DNA of 64,000 nucleotides from Promineifilum sp019695075 (lineage in GTDB: Bacteria > Chloroflexota > Anaerolineae > Promineifilales > Promineifilaceae), in contig JAHCIO010000002.1 in assembly GCA_026129185.1 (NCBI GenBank), positions 123,559 to 187,558 of the forward strand, written 5' to 3'. Every line of letters begins with the position of its first letter. Positions within the stretch are counted from its first letter, which is position 1. The notes beneath the pieces are model-generated. The model ran no database searches, had not been told where the DNA came from, and saw nothing but the letters and a program-made list of their open reading frames with translations. Of the stretch, positions 55,268-63,600 are shown in pieces. Made by a program: the position numbers and the translations under genes.

Positions 55268-55783
55268 ATGGCCTACACCATTGATGTCCAGAGCACCCGC
55301 CGCCAGCCGCCGGCGCTGGCCCGCGCCGTGGCCCAGGCGGCTCACGAGGCCCTGGCCCACCGCGCCGCGCCCGATGGGGCCGGGCTGACGATCTTACTGA
55401 GCGACGACGACACCGTGCGCCAGCTCAACCGGCACTACCGGGGCGAGGACTGGGCCACCGACGTGCTCAGCTTCCCGGCCGGCGAGCCGCAGCCCGGCGA
55501 CGCCGCCGGCTACCTGGGCGACATCGCCATCTCCTGCGACCAGGCCGAGCGCCAGGCCGCGGCCAAGGGCCACCCGACCGTGGCCGAGTTGCAACTGCTG
55601 GCCGTTCACGGCGTGCTGCACCTGCTGGGCTATGACCACCTCGACGCGGAGACCAGGGCGGCGATGTGGGCCGAGCAGGCCGCCGTGCTGCGCCAACTGG
55701 GCCTGGAGGGCATCCAGCCGACTGAGGATGACCATTCGGCCGAGGATGACCAGCCAGCTGGGGCTGACCATGACGCTGAGTGA
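55268..55783 (+). CDS. ybeY: Endoribonuclease YbeY, rRNA maturation factor
   Basis: 171 residues. The zinc site HGVLHLLGYDH (H-x3-H-x5-H) is exact; LSDDDTVRQLNRHYRGEDWATDVLSFP precedes it. Processes the 3' end of 16S rRNA. An acidic His/Asp/Glu-rich tail after about residue 150 (DDHSAEDDQPAGADHDAE) is an unusual extension, and the coding region overlaps the start of dgkA. Confidence 0.93.
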   Translation: MAYTIDVQSTRRQPPALARAVAQAAHEALAHRAAPDGAGLTILLSDDDTVRQLNRHYRGEDWATDVLSFPAGEPQPGDAAGYLGDIAISCDQAERQAAAKGHPTVAELQLLAVHGVLHLLGYDHLDAETRAAMWAEQAAVLRQLGLEGIQPTEDDHSAEDDQPAGADHDAE

Positions 55784-56165
55784 CCGCGGGCGCGACGTGT
55801 TGCGCGGCCGGGCGCTCAGCTTCCGCTATGCCTTCGAGGGCTGGTGGTACGTCCTGCGTACGCAGCACAACACCTGGATTCACGCCGTGGTCAGCGTGCT
55901 CGTCTTCGCCCTGGCGTTCTGGCTGGGCATCTCGCGGCTGGAGTGGGCCGTGCTGGTGCTGACGACGACGGCCGTATGGATGGGCGAGTTCGCCAACACC
56001 GCCCTGGAAGCGGTCGTCGATCTCGTCCAGCCGGACTATCACCCCCTGGCCAAGGCGGCCAAGGACGTGGCCGCGGCAACTGTGCTCGTCGGCGCAATCG
56101 GCGCGGTGATCATCGGCCTGCTCATTCTGGGGCCGCCGCTCTGGCAGCGCCTCTTCGGCGGCTAG
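55770..56165 (+). CDS. dgkA: Diacylglycerol/undecaprenol kinase
   Basis: 131 residues from ATG 55770 (55747 is an alternative). Three TM helices, and the signature EFANTALEAVVDLV followed by AKAAKDVAAATVLV. In most Gram-positive-type bacteria this protein phosphorylates undecaprenol rather than diacylglycerol. Overlaps ybeY by 14 nt, the common ybeY-dgkA order. Confidence 0.9.
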   Translation: MTLSDRGRDVLRGRALSFRYAFEGWWYVLRTQHNTWIHAVVSVLVFALAFWLGISRLEWAVLVLTTTAVWMGEFANTALEAVVDLVQPDYHPLAKAAKDVAAATVLVGAIGAVIIGLLILGPPLWQRLFGG

Positions 56166-56170
56166 ATTCG

Positions 56171-56716
56171 CTACTGCGGCAGCGACTCAAACGGGATGGC
56201 GCGAAAGCGCGGGTTGGCCGCGTCGCGGCCGGAGAGCACCGGCGGGGCCGGCGGCTGCCAGGGCACGGCCACGTCCGGGTCGTCCCAGGCCAGGCCGAAC
56301 TCGTCGCGCCCGCCGTCGTAGTAGTTATCGACGATGTAGAAGAGAGTCACATCGGTCAGGGCCAGGAAGCCGTGGGCCACGCCGTTGGGGATGTAGAGGC
56401 CACGGTTGTCGGCCGCGTCCAGTTCGATGGTCGTTGCGCAGCGAAAGACGGGCGATGAGCGGCGCAGATCGGCCAGGCCGACGCGAATGCGCCCGGCGGC
56501 GACGTACCAGTAATCCACCTGGTCGAAGTGATAGTGCAGCCCGCGCAGTACGCCCGCGCGCGAATCGGAGCGGTTCGACTGGGTGCTGCCCCAGGCGCGT
56601 TGCGGGAACCACTCCTTGCGAAAGGTCTCCATGAAGCGCCCGCGCTCGTCGGCGAAGGAACGCAGTTCGACCAGCAAGACGCCGGGAATGGTCGTGGCCT
56701 CGGTGAAGGTCGGCAT
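56171..56716 (-). CDS. dTDP-4-dehydrorhamnose 3,5-epimerase family protein
   Basis: 181 residues from ATG 56716. RmlC cupin: SFADERGRFMETFRKEWFP, GVLRGLHYHFDQVDYWYVAAGRI, PNGVAHGFLALTD (catalytic His pair), FGLAWDDPDVAVPW. Shortened compared with classical RfbC and without other dTDP-rhamnose genes in view, so the nucleotide-sugar substrate is open. Begins 9 nt after proline dehydrogenase. Confidence 0.83.
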   Translation of the reverse strand: MPTFTEATTIPGVLLVELRSFADERGRFMETFRKEWFPQRAWGSTQSNRSDSRAGVLRGLHYHFDQVDYWYVAAGRIRVGLADLRRSSPVFRCATTIELDAADNRGLYIPNGVAHGFLALTDVTLFYIVDNYYDGGRDEFGLAWDDPDVAVPWQPPAPPVLSGRDAANPRFRAIPFESLPQ

Positions 56717-56724
56717 GGCGCGGC

Positions 56725-57765
56725 TCAGGAGCGGAAGTAGTTGCTGACGAAGAACCACAGATTGGCCGGGCGCTCCGCCAGGCGACGGACAAAGTAGGGG
56801 TACCAGGCCGTGCCGTAGGGAACGTAGACGCGCACGCGATGGCCCTCGTCGACAAGCTGCTCCTGCAAGTCGCGGCGGATGCCGTGGAGCATCTGGAACT
56901 CGTAGGCGTCGGCGGGGATGTTATGGCTGCGGGTATAGGCTTTGATGTCCTCGATGATGGTCGCGTCGTGGGTGGCGAAGGCGGGGTAGACGCCCTTCTC
57001 GGCGGCGTGGCGGCTCAGCAACAGGCGGGCCAGGTTGAGGTAGTTGGCGTCCACGTCAGCCTTGCGCGGGAAGGCGACCTCGGCCGGCTCGGCGTAGGCC
57101 CCCTTGCACAGGCGCACGCGCACGCCCTCCTCGATGAGCTGCTCGATGTCGGCCTCGCTGCGATAGAGATAGGCCTGGATGACGACGCCGACGTTGTCGA
57201 GACCGGCCTCGTGGCGCAGTTGGCGATAGATGCCCAGCGTTGTGTCCACGGTGGGGCTGTCTTCCATGTCGATGCGGACGAAGTTGCCCACCGTCTTGGC
57301 CCGTTCCACCAGCGCGCAGATGTTGGCTAGGGCCAGGTCGCGGTCGATCTTCAGCCCCAGTTGCGTCGGCTTGAGGGACACGTTGGCGCGCAACTGGTTG
57401 GCGTCGATGTCGCCCAGCAGGCGCAGGATTTCCTCGCGGGCTTGCAGCGCTTCGCCCTCGTGGGTGCAGCTCTCGCCGAGGTAGTCGAGGGTGACCAGGA
57501 TGCCGCGCGCGTTCAGGTCGCGCGTGGCGCTGATGGCCGCCTCGCGGTCGACGCCGGCCACGAAGCGCGAGGCCACGCGCCAGGCGATGCCCCAGCTGCT
57601 GACCAGCCGGCGCGCCCAGGCGGCCTGGGACAGATAGACGAGGATGCGCCGCAGCCAGACGCTGCCATAGCGCCAGGCAAGTACAATGGATAGCGTCAGG
57701 GCAAAGAAGGTGACGAAAACGGCGGAGCGGGCGCGGGTGGGGGTGGGGGGAACGGGCTTGTCCAT
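56725..57765 (-). CDS. Proline dehydrogenase with N-terminal membrane anchor
   Basis: 346 residues. The TIM-barrel flavoenzyme oxidises proline to pyrroline-5-carboxylate: VTLDYLGESCTHEGEA, LSLKP-like VSLKPTQLGLKID, FVRIDMEDSPTVDTTL, RVRLCKGAYAEPAEVAFPRK, ATHDATI, EFQMLHGIRRDLQ and VYVPYGTAWYPYFVRRLAERP. A predicted TM segment (SAVFVTFFALTLSIVLAWRY, residues about 14-33) precedes the catalytic part. Start ATG 57765 follows a TACAAT by 7 nt with no Shine-Dalgarno, suggesting a leaderless message. No delta-1-pyrroline dehydrogenase is in view. Confidence 0.9.
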   Translation of the reverse strand: MDKPVPPTPTRARSAVFVTFFALTLSIVLAWRYGSVWLRRILVYLSQAAWARRLVSSWGIAWRVASRFVAGVDREAAISATRDLNARGILVTLDYLGESCTHEGEALQAREEILRLLGDIDANQLRANVSLKPTQLGLKIDRDLALANICALVERAKTVGNFVRIDMEDSPTVDTTLGIYRQLRHEAGLDNVGVVIQAYLYRSEADIEQLIEEGVRVRLCKGAYAEPAEVAFPRKADVDANYLNLARLLLSRHAAEKGVYPAFATHDATIIEDIKAYTRSHNIPADAYEFQMLHGIRRDLQEQLVDEGHRVRVYVPYGTAWYPYFVRRLAERPANLWFFVSNYFRS

Positions 57766-57772
57766 GAGGCGC

Positions 57773-57801
57773 ATTGTATCCACAGGTCACAAATGCGCCA
57801 A
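57773..57801 (-). promoter_or_regulatory. Leaderless promoter of proline dehydrogenase
   Basis: Minus strand TTGGCG (57801-57796), 17-nt spacer, TACAAT (57778-57773). The ATG begins 7 nt further on. Confidence 0.6.
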
Positions 57802-57911
57802 CGTCTGATGGGCGCACCTTTGCCGCGGGCGGCGGGTTATTCTATTTGCAATCGTCGCCGGGCACGGCGGGCCGCCGGGAGCGGGCGACGAGCGAACAAG
57901 GAGCAAAGAGA

Positions 57912-58703
57912 ATGGGCTTATTGACGGGTAAGAAGGCGCTGATTTTCGGCGTGGCCAACAAGAATTCCATCGCCTGGGCCATCACCCAGGCGTTTCAGCG
58001 GGAGGGGGCGGAGATCGGGCTGAGCTATGGCATCCCCCAGTTGGAGAAGCGGGTCATGCCGCTGGCGGCCGAGATCGGCTGCACGTTCGTGGAGAAGTGC
58101 GACGTGACCGTGGATGCGGAGATCGACGCGGTCTTTGCGCGGGCGGCCGAGCACTTTGGCGGGCTGGACATTCTCGTCCATGCCGTGGCCTATGCGCCGT
58201 CGTCGGAGTTGGAGGGGCGGTTCTACGACACGACGCGCGAGGGTTTTCGTATAGCGATGGACATTAGCGCCTATAGCTTCATCGCTCTGGCCCAGCGGGC
58301 GCGCCCGCTGATGCGCGACGGCGGCAATCTGTTGACGCTGACCTACTATGGCGCGGAGAAGGTCGTGCCCCACTACAACGTCATGGGCGTGGCCAAGGCG
58401 GCGCTGGAGGCCAGCACGCGCTATCTGGCCGCCGATCTCGGCCCGGAGAACATCCGCGTCAACGCCATCTCCGCCGGGCCGATCAAGACGCTGGCCGCGG
58501 CGGGCATTGCCGGCTTCCGCAAGATGCTGGGCTACGTCGGCGAGCGCGCGCCGTTGCGCCGCAACATCGACCAGGACGAAGTGGCCAAGACGGCGCTATG
58601 GCTGTGCAGCGATCTGGGCAGCGGCGTCACCGGCGAGGTCGTTTACGTCGATGCCGGCTACCACATCCTGGGCATGCCGGAGCCGCCGGAGAAGTGGGAG
58701 TAG
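57912..58703 (+). CDS. fabI: Enoyl-[acyl-carrier-protein] reductase (NADH)
   Basis: 263 residues from ATG 57912 (AAGGAG upstream). Reduces enoyl-ACP in fatty acid synthesis. GVANKNSIAWAITQAF (variant NAD-binding loop of FabI), HAVAYAPSSELEGRFYDT, LTLTYYGAEKVVPHYNVMGVAKAALE with catalytic Tyr and Lys (Y-x6-K), SAGPIKTLAAAGI and GVTGEVVYVDAGYHILGM. It contrasts with the beta-oxidation block earlier in the window. Confidence 0.95.
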   Translation: MGLLTGKKALIFGVANKNSIAWAITQAFQREGAEIGLSYGIPQLEKRVMPLAAEIGCTFVEKCDVTVDAEIDAVFARAAEHFGGLDILVHAVAYAPSSELEGRFYDTTREGFRIAMDISAYSFIALAQRARPLMRDGGNLLTLTYYGAEKVVPHYNVMGVAKAALEASTRYLAADLGPENIRVNAISAGPIKTLAAAGIAGFRKMLGYVGERAPLRRNIDQDEVAKTALWLCSDLGSGVTGEVVYVDAGYHILGMPEPPEKWE

Positions 58704-58743
58704 GGGGTCTTAATCGGCGTTGTAAGACAGGTGCGCTACGCTC

Positions 58744-58771
58744 TTGACAAATGGATCGCCGCGGCTATAGT
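58744..58771 (+). promoter_or_regulatory. metK: Promoter of metK leader
   Basis: TTGACA (58744-58749), 16-nt spacer, TATAGT (58766-58771), 26 nt before the riboswitch. Confidence 0.7.
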
Positions 58772-58797
58772 TGATTGGTTGAGAAGATTTCCAAACA

Positions 58798-58893
58798 GCT
58801 TATCGAGAGCAGTCGAGGGAACCGGCCCGATGACACTGCAGCAACCGCCGCAAGGAAAGGTGCTAACTCCGGCAGCGAAAGCTGGAAGATAAG
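58798..58893 (+). ncRNA. SAM-I (S-box) riboswitch
   Basis: Signature order CTTATC...GAGGGAACCGGCCCGATGAC...GCAACC...GGTGCTAACTCCGGCAG...GATAAG, with CTTATC (58799-58804) pairing GATAAG (58888-58893) to form P1. It senses S-adenosylmethionine; ligand binding should allow the terminator at 58917 to form, shutting off metK. Confidence 0.95.
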
Positions 58894-58916
58894 AGGTAGA
58901 AGTGAACGACAACGCT

Positions 58917-58947
58917 GCGCCTCTTGACCTGCTCAAGAGGCGCTTTT
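58917..58947 (+). terminator. Expression-platform terminator of the SAM-I riboswitch
   Basis: Perfect 11-bp stem GCGCCTCTTGA/TCAAGAGGCGC, loop CCTGC, TTTT tail, 48 nt before the metK ATG. Confidence 0.9.
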
Positions 58948-58994
58948 CGTTAACGGGGGCCTGGTCCCAAGTCTATGTGGAGGAACGATTCTAA

Positions 58995-60275
<1,281 letters not shown>

Positions 60276-60314
60276 CTGTCCCTGCTCGCTTTTGGCAATC
60301 GACTAACGATCTCG

Positions 60315-60349
60315 CAGACCCAGCGGCCGGGCGGCCGCTGGGTCTGTTT
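60315..60349 (+). terminator. Terminator of metK
   Basis: Perfect 14-bp stem (60315-60328 with 60333-60346) around GGGC, then TTT. Confidence 0.85.
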
Positions 60350-60448
60350 GGTGTGCCATAGAGAGGAAATTAGTAAGATATGAAGCGTTTCCGAACTGGA
60401 GAAGATATTCGCACTTTTGCCAGCTCTCTACTTGCCTTAGCCACTGAG

Positions 60449-61663
60449 TACACTGTAACTTAAATAATCGGCACTTCCATGAATTTGGAATTGGCCTCGT
60501 TAACAACTGAATAGCGCGAATTCAGCTTCTGACGACAAACCTCAATCGAGAACTGCCAGTTGATCGTGATGCGTTTCTCTGTTCGTTCAGCGATGATGGC
60601 CAACAGTTCCGATTCCAACAGTTTCTGGGTGGGGATACGGCGCTGCAAACAGAGGCGGGACAGAGCTGAGAATTCGATCTCAATCATGTTGAGCCAGCTA
60701 GCCGATTTGGGCGTGTAAAAGAACTCAAACCGCTGGGCCAGCACAAAGGCTTCATCCGCCGGCAAGTTCTCGTAAAAGGCGCTGGCGTTATGGGTGTTGA
60801 GGTTGTCCAATACGAGTCGAATCCGGGTGGCTTGCGGATAGGCGGCGGCGACGGCCTGACAGAACAAAGCAAACTCTCTCTTGGTCCGCCGGGTATGGAC
60901 CTGAGCGAGCCGCTGGCCGGTCAATGGTTCGATGGCGGCGAACAAGGTGCATGAACCCAGCTTGGCATAGGCGTAATGCTCTTTGCGCACTTGTCCGGTC
61001 TGCATGGCTATCGGTTCCACTACCTCACCAATCAGAAAGCAAGGCCGCTCATCCAGGCAAACGACCGGGTAGAGTGGGTCATGAGGCTGGGCATACAACC
61101 AGAGAATCTTCTCCATCTGGGCCAGAAACTGACTCGTTATCGAGCCAATGCACCAGGTGCGTTTCAGGTGGGGTTGGAGGGCGTTTTTTTGAGAATGCGC
61201 CCCACGTGCATGGGAGAGATGTGCGCGACATATTCCAACTCCACCGCTTTCTCCGCCAGCAACCGCAATGACCATTGGCCATGCCCTCGGGTGCCTCACT
61301 ACAGGCCAAGGCCGTAATCTTGGCCCGCTCCGCGCCACTGATGATGGGCGGCCGGCCCGGTATCGGTTTGTCGTCCAAACCAGTCAGGCCGTTTTCGCGA
61401 TAGTTCCTGGCCCAGAGGGAAACAGCTTGCTTGGTGACGCCAACCGTCTGAGCCACTGATTTAAAGGTGCGGCCGCGGTCTAGCTCCAGTATGGCCAGAA
61501 TCCGTCTGGACTTTCTGGCCGCGATGTTGCCGTGGGATAACAAATCTTCTAACTGCTTACGCTCTGATTCACTGAGTTGAATATGTTCTTTGGCCATCAT
61601 CTCAGCTTATCCGACATCATGGATAAGAGCAATGCTGAGTCAGGTTCTTTAAGTTACGGTGTA
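60449..61663. mobile_element. IS630-like insertion sequence
   Basis: A 1,215-bp element. Ends TACACTGTAACTTAAA and, inverted, TACACCGTAACTTAAA (one mismatch in 16). It is flanked by direct repeats CTGAG at 60444-60448 and 61664-61668. The transposase is on the minus strand. IS630 elements normally duplicate only TA, so the 5-bp repeat is unexpected; if TA is the duplication, the element is two bases shorter at each end. Confidence 0.85.
60460..61600 (-). pseudogene. IS630 transposase, broken by two frameshifts
   Basis: N-terminal HTH part (61600 to about 61285) reads HIQLSESERKQLEDLL, FKSVAQTVGVTKQAVSLWARNY and GRPPIISGAERAKITALAC. The DDE part (about 61190 to 60460) has VVCLDERPCFLIG, LVLDNLNTHNASAFYENLP and EFFYTPKSASWLNMIEIEFSALS, with the expected Asp, Asp and Glu. 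Between them the frame changes twice: near a G3 run (61284-61286) and at an A7 run (61184-61190, as T on plus). Adding one base at each site restores a continuous protein reading GHGQWSLRLLAEKAVELEYV and then KKNALQPHLKRTW. Programmed slippage at A7 is possible; the G3 site is not an evident slippery sequence. Confidence 0.85.
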
Positions 61664-61921
61664 CTGAGCTTGGCGATGAGAAAGTACGTTCCATCATTCA
61701 CCAGGCACTGGTGGCAGGTAATACATCCTCCTCGACAGAGCGCCTTAGTGAAACAGTTCTAGGGTTATCGGCAGCGCTAGAAATGATGGGAGATATCTAC
61801 TCTAAAGAGACACGACAAGAGGTTAAGGAAGCAATTAGAAGGGGTCGGACGCTCCTAGCGCAAGCCCATAGACCATGGTTCTTTTGATAAGTGCTCCTGG
61901 AAGTTGTTATTTGTACAACTA

Positions 61922-62089
61922 ACCTTCTTCCCTGATATCCCGCCAGCAACTGCTACTAGCAACCAACCCGCACCTGAACAACCTAATACGACGCCGGCGG
62001 CGCGCGGATCGACAGCGGCTACGCCATGTACGAGCCGTTCGGAGCCTTCAGCAGCACGCCCACAGGCACGAACCCCAGCGTGACCGACC
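61922..62089. repeat. Rhs-cassette repeat, copy 1 (internally deleted)
   Basis: Homologous to 63601-64000. Its first about 70 nt are roughly 80% similar to the second copy; from 61990 the 100 nt to 62089 match 63901-64000 exactly. Between the two blocks, 231 bp (77 codons) present in copy 2 are missing, apparently by recombination between two GACGCCG words (63670 and 63901 in copy 2). Confidence 0.8.
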
Positions 62090-62964
62090 GCGGCTTCACC
62101 GGCCACCGGCAGAACAACACGGGGACGTATGACCTAAAGCTGATCTACATGAATGCCCGCTACTACTATCCGCAGTTGGGGCGGTTTGTGAGTCCGGATT
62201 CGATTGTGCCGGAGCCGGGGATACCTCAAGCCTACAACCGCTACGCCTACTCGCTCAATAACCCTGTCAAGTACAACGACCCTTCTGGCCACTGGTTCGA
62301 ATCTCTCCTGGATGTGGCCTCCATCATTTATGACGTCTATGACATCCACCAAAACGGGCTAAACTGGACAAGTGGGCTGTCGTTGGCCGCAGACGTAGCC
62401 AGCCTGGCGCTGCCGGTCGTAACGGGTGGGGGAGTGGCAGTACGGGCAGTGGCTCATGGAGATGACGTCACCGATATATTGCGAATGGCCGGCCATCTTG
62501 GTGATGGTGCACACGCAATAATAACTGCGACGAACCTACGTCGGGCTGCAAGTTTTACAGATGAGGGTCTACAACTGAGCGACGAAGGTGTGCAGCTTGT
62601 CAAATCGTTAGCCGAGCAGTCTACTCGTGGTTCTGGGTCCCGTGTTGTGATTGGACAAGCCGTCGAAGGCGCAGGATATGTAGCGGAGGCACAGAATAAT
62701 GGGGGTATTTATTATCAAACTGCTGAAGGAGTTTGGGATGCGCTTGGTCAAAATGCCAATTTGGCTTGGGCTGCAAATAAGCAGTTCCTTGAGAATCAAC
62801 TCAAGTCTGGGGTCGGAAGAATTGACTTCGTTGGCGAAACGATTGAGTACGTCGAACAGAACGCCGTGGGTACGTTTCGGTGGCAGGAGATCCAGTATTT
62901 GAGAGACAATGCAGCGAAATATGGTTATGAGCTGATAGACAATAGCTGGGTAAAAACGAACTAA
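62026..62964 (+). CDS. Orphan Rhs core with C-terminal toxin-like domain
   Basis: 312 residues from ATG 62026; the frame is open from 61987, after a TAA. Rhs-associated core: DRGFTGHRQNNTGTYDLKLI, MNARYYYPQLGRFVSPDSI, YNRYAYSLNNPVKYNDPSG, the usual junction. After it, about 220 unrelated residues with a short hydrophobic stretch (LSLAADVASLALPVVTGGGVA) end in AANKQFLENQLKSGVGRIDF and WQEIQYLRDNAAKYGYEL, as expected for a polymorphic toxin tip, though the activity is not recognised. No promoter or export region is present, so it is probably a displaced (silent) tip module. A putative immunity gene follows 27 nt later. Confidence 0.75.
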   Translation: MYEPFGAFSSTPTGTNPSVTDRGFTGHRQNNTGTYDLKLIYMNARYYYPQLGRFVSPDSIVPEPGIPQAYNRYAYSLNNPVKYNDPSGHWFESLLDVASIIYDVYDIHQNGLNWTSGLSLAADVASLALPVVTGGGVAVRAVAHGDDVTDILRMAGHLGDGAHAIITATNLRRAASFTDEGLQLSDEGVQLVKSLAEQSTRGSGSRVVIGQAVEGAGYVAEAQNNGGIYYQTAEGVWDALGQNANLAWAANKQFLENQLKSGVGRIDFVGETIEYVEQNAVGTFRWQEIQYLRDNAAKYGYELIDNSWVKTN

Positions 62965-62991
62965 CCTGGCAGGGGGCAGCACTCTCAAGGT

Positions 62992-63465
62992 ATGAAGCAT
63001 CTTTATCAGCATAGCCAAGTGGCTTGGTGCCAAGGATTTGTTGAACTTGTAGAAGGGGAGTTTAGCTTCTTGTTCAAGGATGGCGGCTTCTCAATCGTCA
63101 AACAGGATGAAGCCCGCGGTGGCGAGATCTGTTTGGTTATCCTGGCATCTAAAGACTACCAGCTCAAATTCATAGCCGACAGGAGCCGATTGGAGGCGAT
63201 GATCGGTAGTGCTGATGCCGTGCGCAGTTGGGAGAATATTATCGACGGTCAGATTGAATGGTATGGTCTCCGTAACTTCATTGAAGCCGTAAAGGGTGTT
63301 CCCCATCGAAGCGCCGAAGAACTCCGTCAGCTAGGAAATAGACTGTTCAACACCTCATTGGAGGCTCATCTAGCAGAGTTATCCAGAATGCTTGCTCCAG
63401 TCCATGGGGATATTCAGGCTGTCTTTCGAGATGGCCGTTACACAGCGCTAAGAAAGGATCTATAG
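62992..63465 (+). CDS. Putative immunity protein for the Rhs tip
   Basis: 157 residues, AAGG just before ATG 62992. Soluble alpha/beta text: VELVEGEFSFLFKDGGFSIVK, LVILASKDYQLKFIADRSRLEA, IDGQIEWYGLRNFIEAVKGV and LGNRLFNTSLEAHLAELSRML. Not recognised. Its position directly after a Rhs C-terminal domain, small size and low-GC codon use are as expected for an immunity gene. Confidence 0.6.
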   Translation: MKHLYQHSQVAWCQGFVELVEGEFSFLFKDGGFSIVKQDEARGGEICLVILASKDYQLKFIADRSRLEAMIGSADAVRSWENIIDGQIEWYGLRNFIEAVKGVPHRSAEELRQLGNRLFNTSLEAHLAELSRMLAPVHGDIQAVFRDGRYTALRKDL

Positions 63466-63600
63466 CTGAAGTACAATGAACCCCAAAATCTGGTTTTTGC
63501 AACTTTCGTGCTGACTTGGCTGTGCATCACGCAAACTCGCGGCAAGTCGAGCATAGTTGACTGTTGTTTGGTCGTTTCAGATTTCCAAAACGTGTTGCCA
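63466..63600. other. Short AT-richer gap, no feature seen
   Basis: No ORF, terminator or promoter is evident between the immunity-like gene and the next Rhs repeat. Confidence 0.4.

Larger units (their letters stand above)
60380..61887 (+). pseudogene. 95-codon ORF split by the IS630-like element
   Basis: Reading frame MKRFRTGEDIRTFASSLLAL-ATE runs from ATG 60380 (AGAGGAAAT upstream) to 60448, where the insertion sequence begins. After the element it continues in the same frame (61669-61887) as LGDEKVRSIIHQALVAGNTS...GIRRGRTLLAQAHRPWFF-like text to TGA. Removing the element and one copy of CTGAG restores a continuous 95-residue, mostly helical, charged protein. No family recognised. It has lower GC content than the upstream genes. 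Confidence 0.6.

Noticed and set aside
60444..61668. TA target duplication for the IS630-like element
   Set aside because: Not excluded, but with TA only, the split reading frame hits a stop at the junction and the CTGAG direct repeats go unexplained; kept as an alternative.
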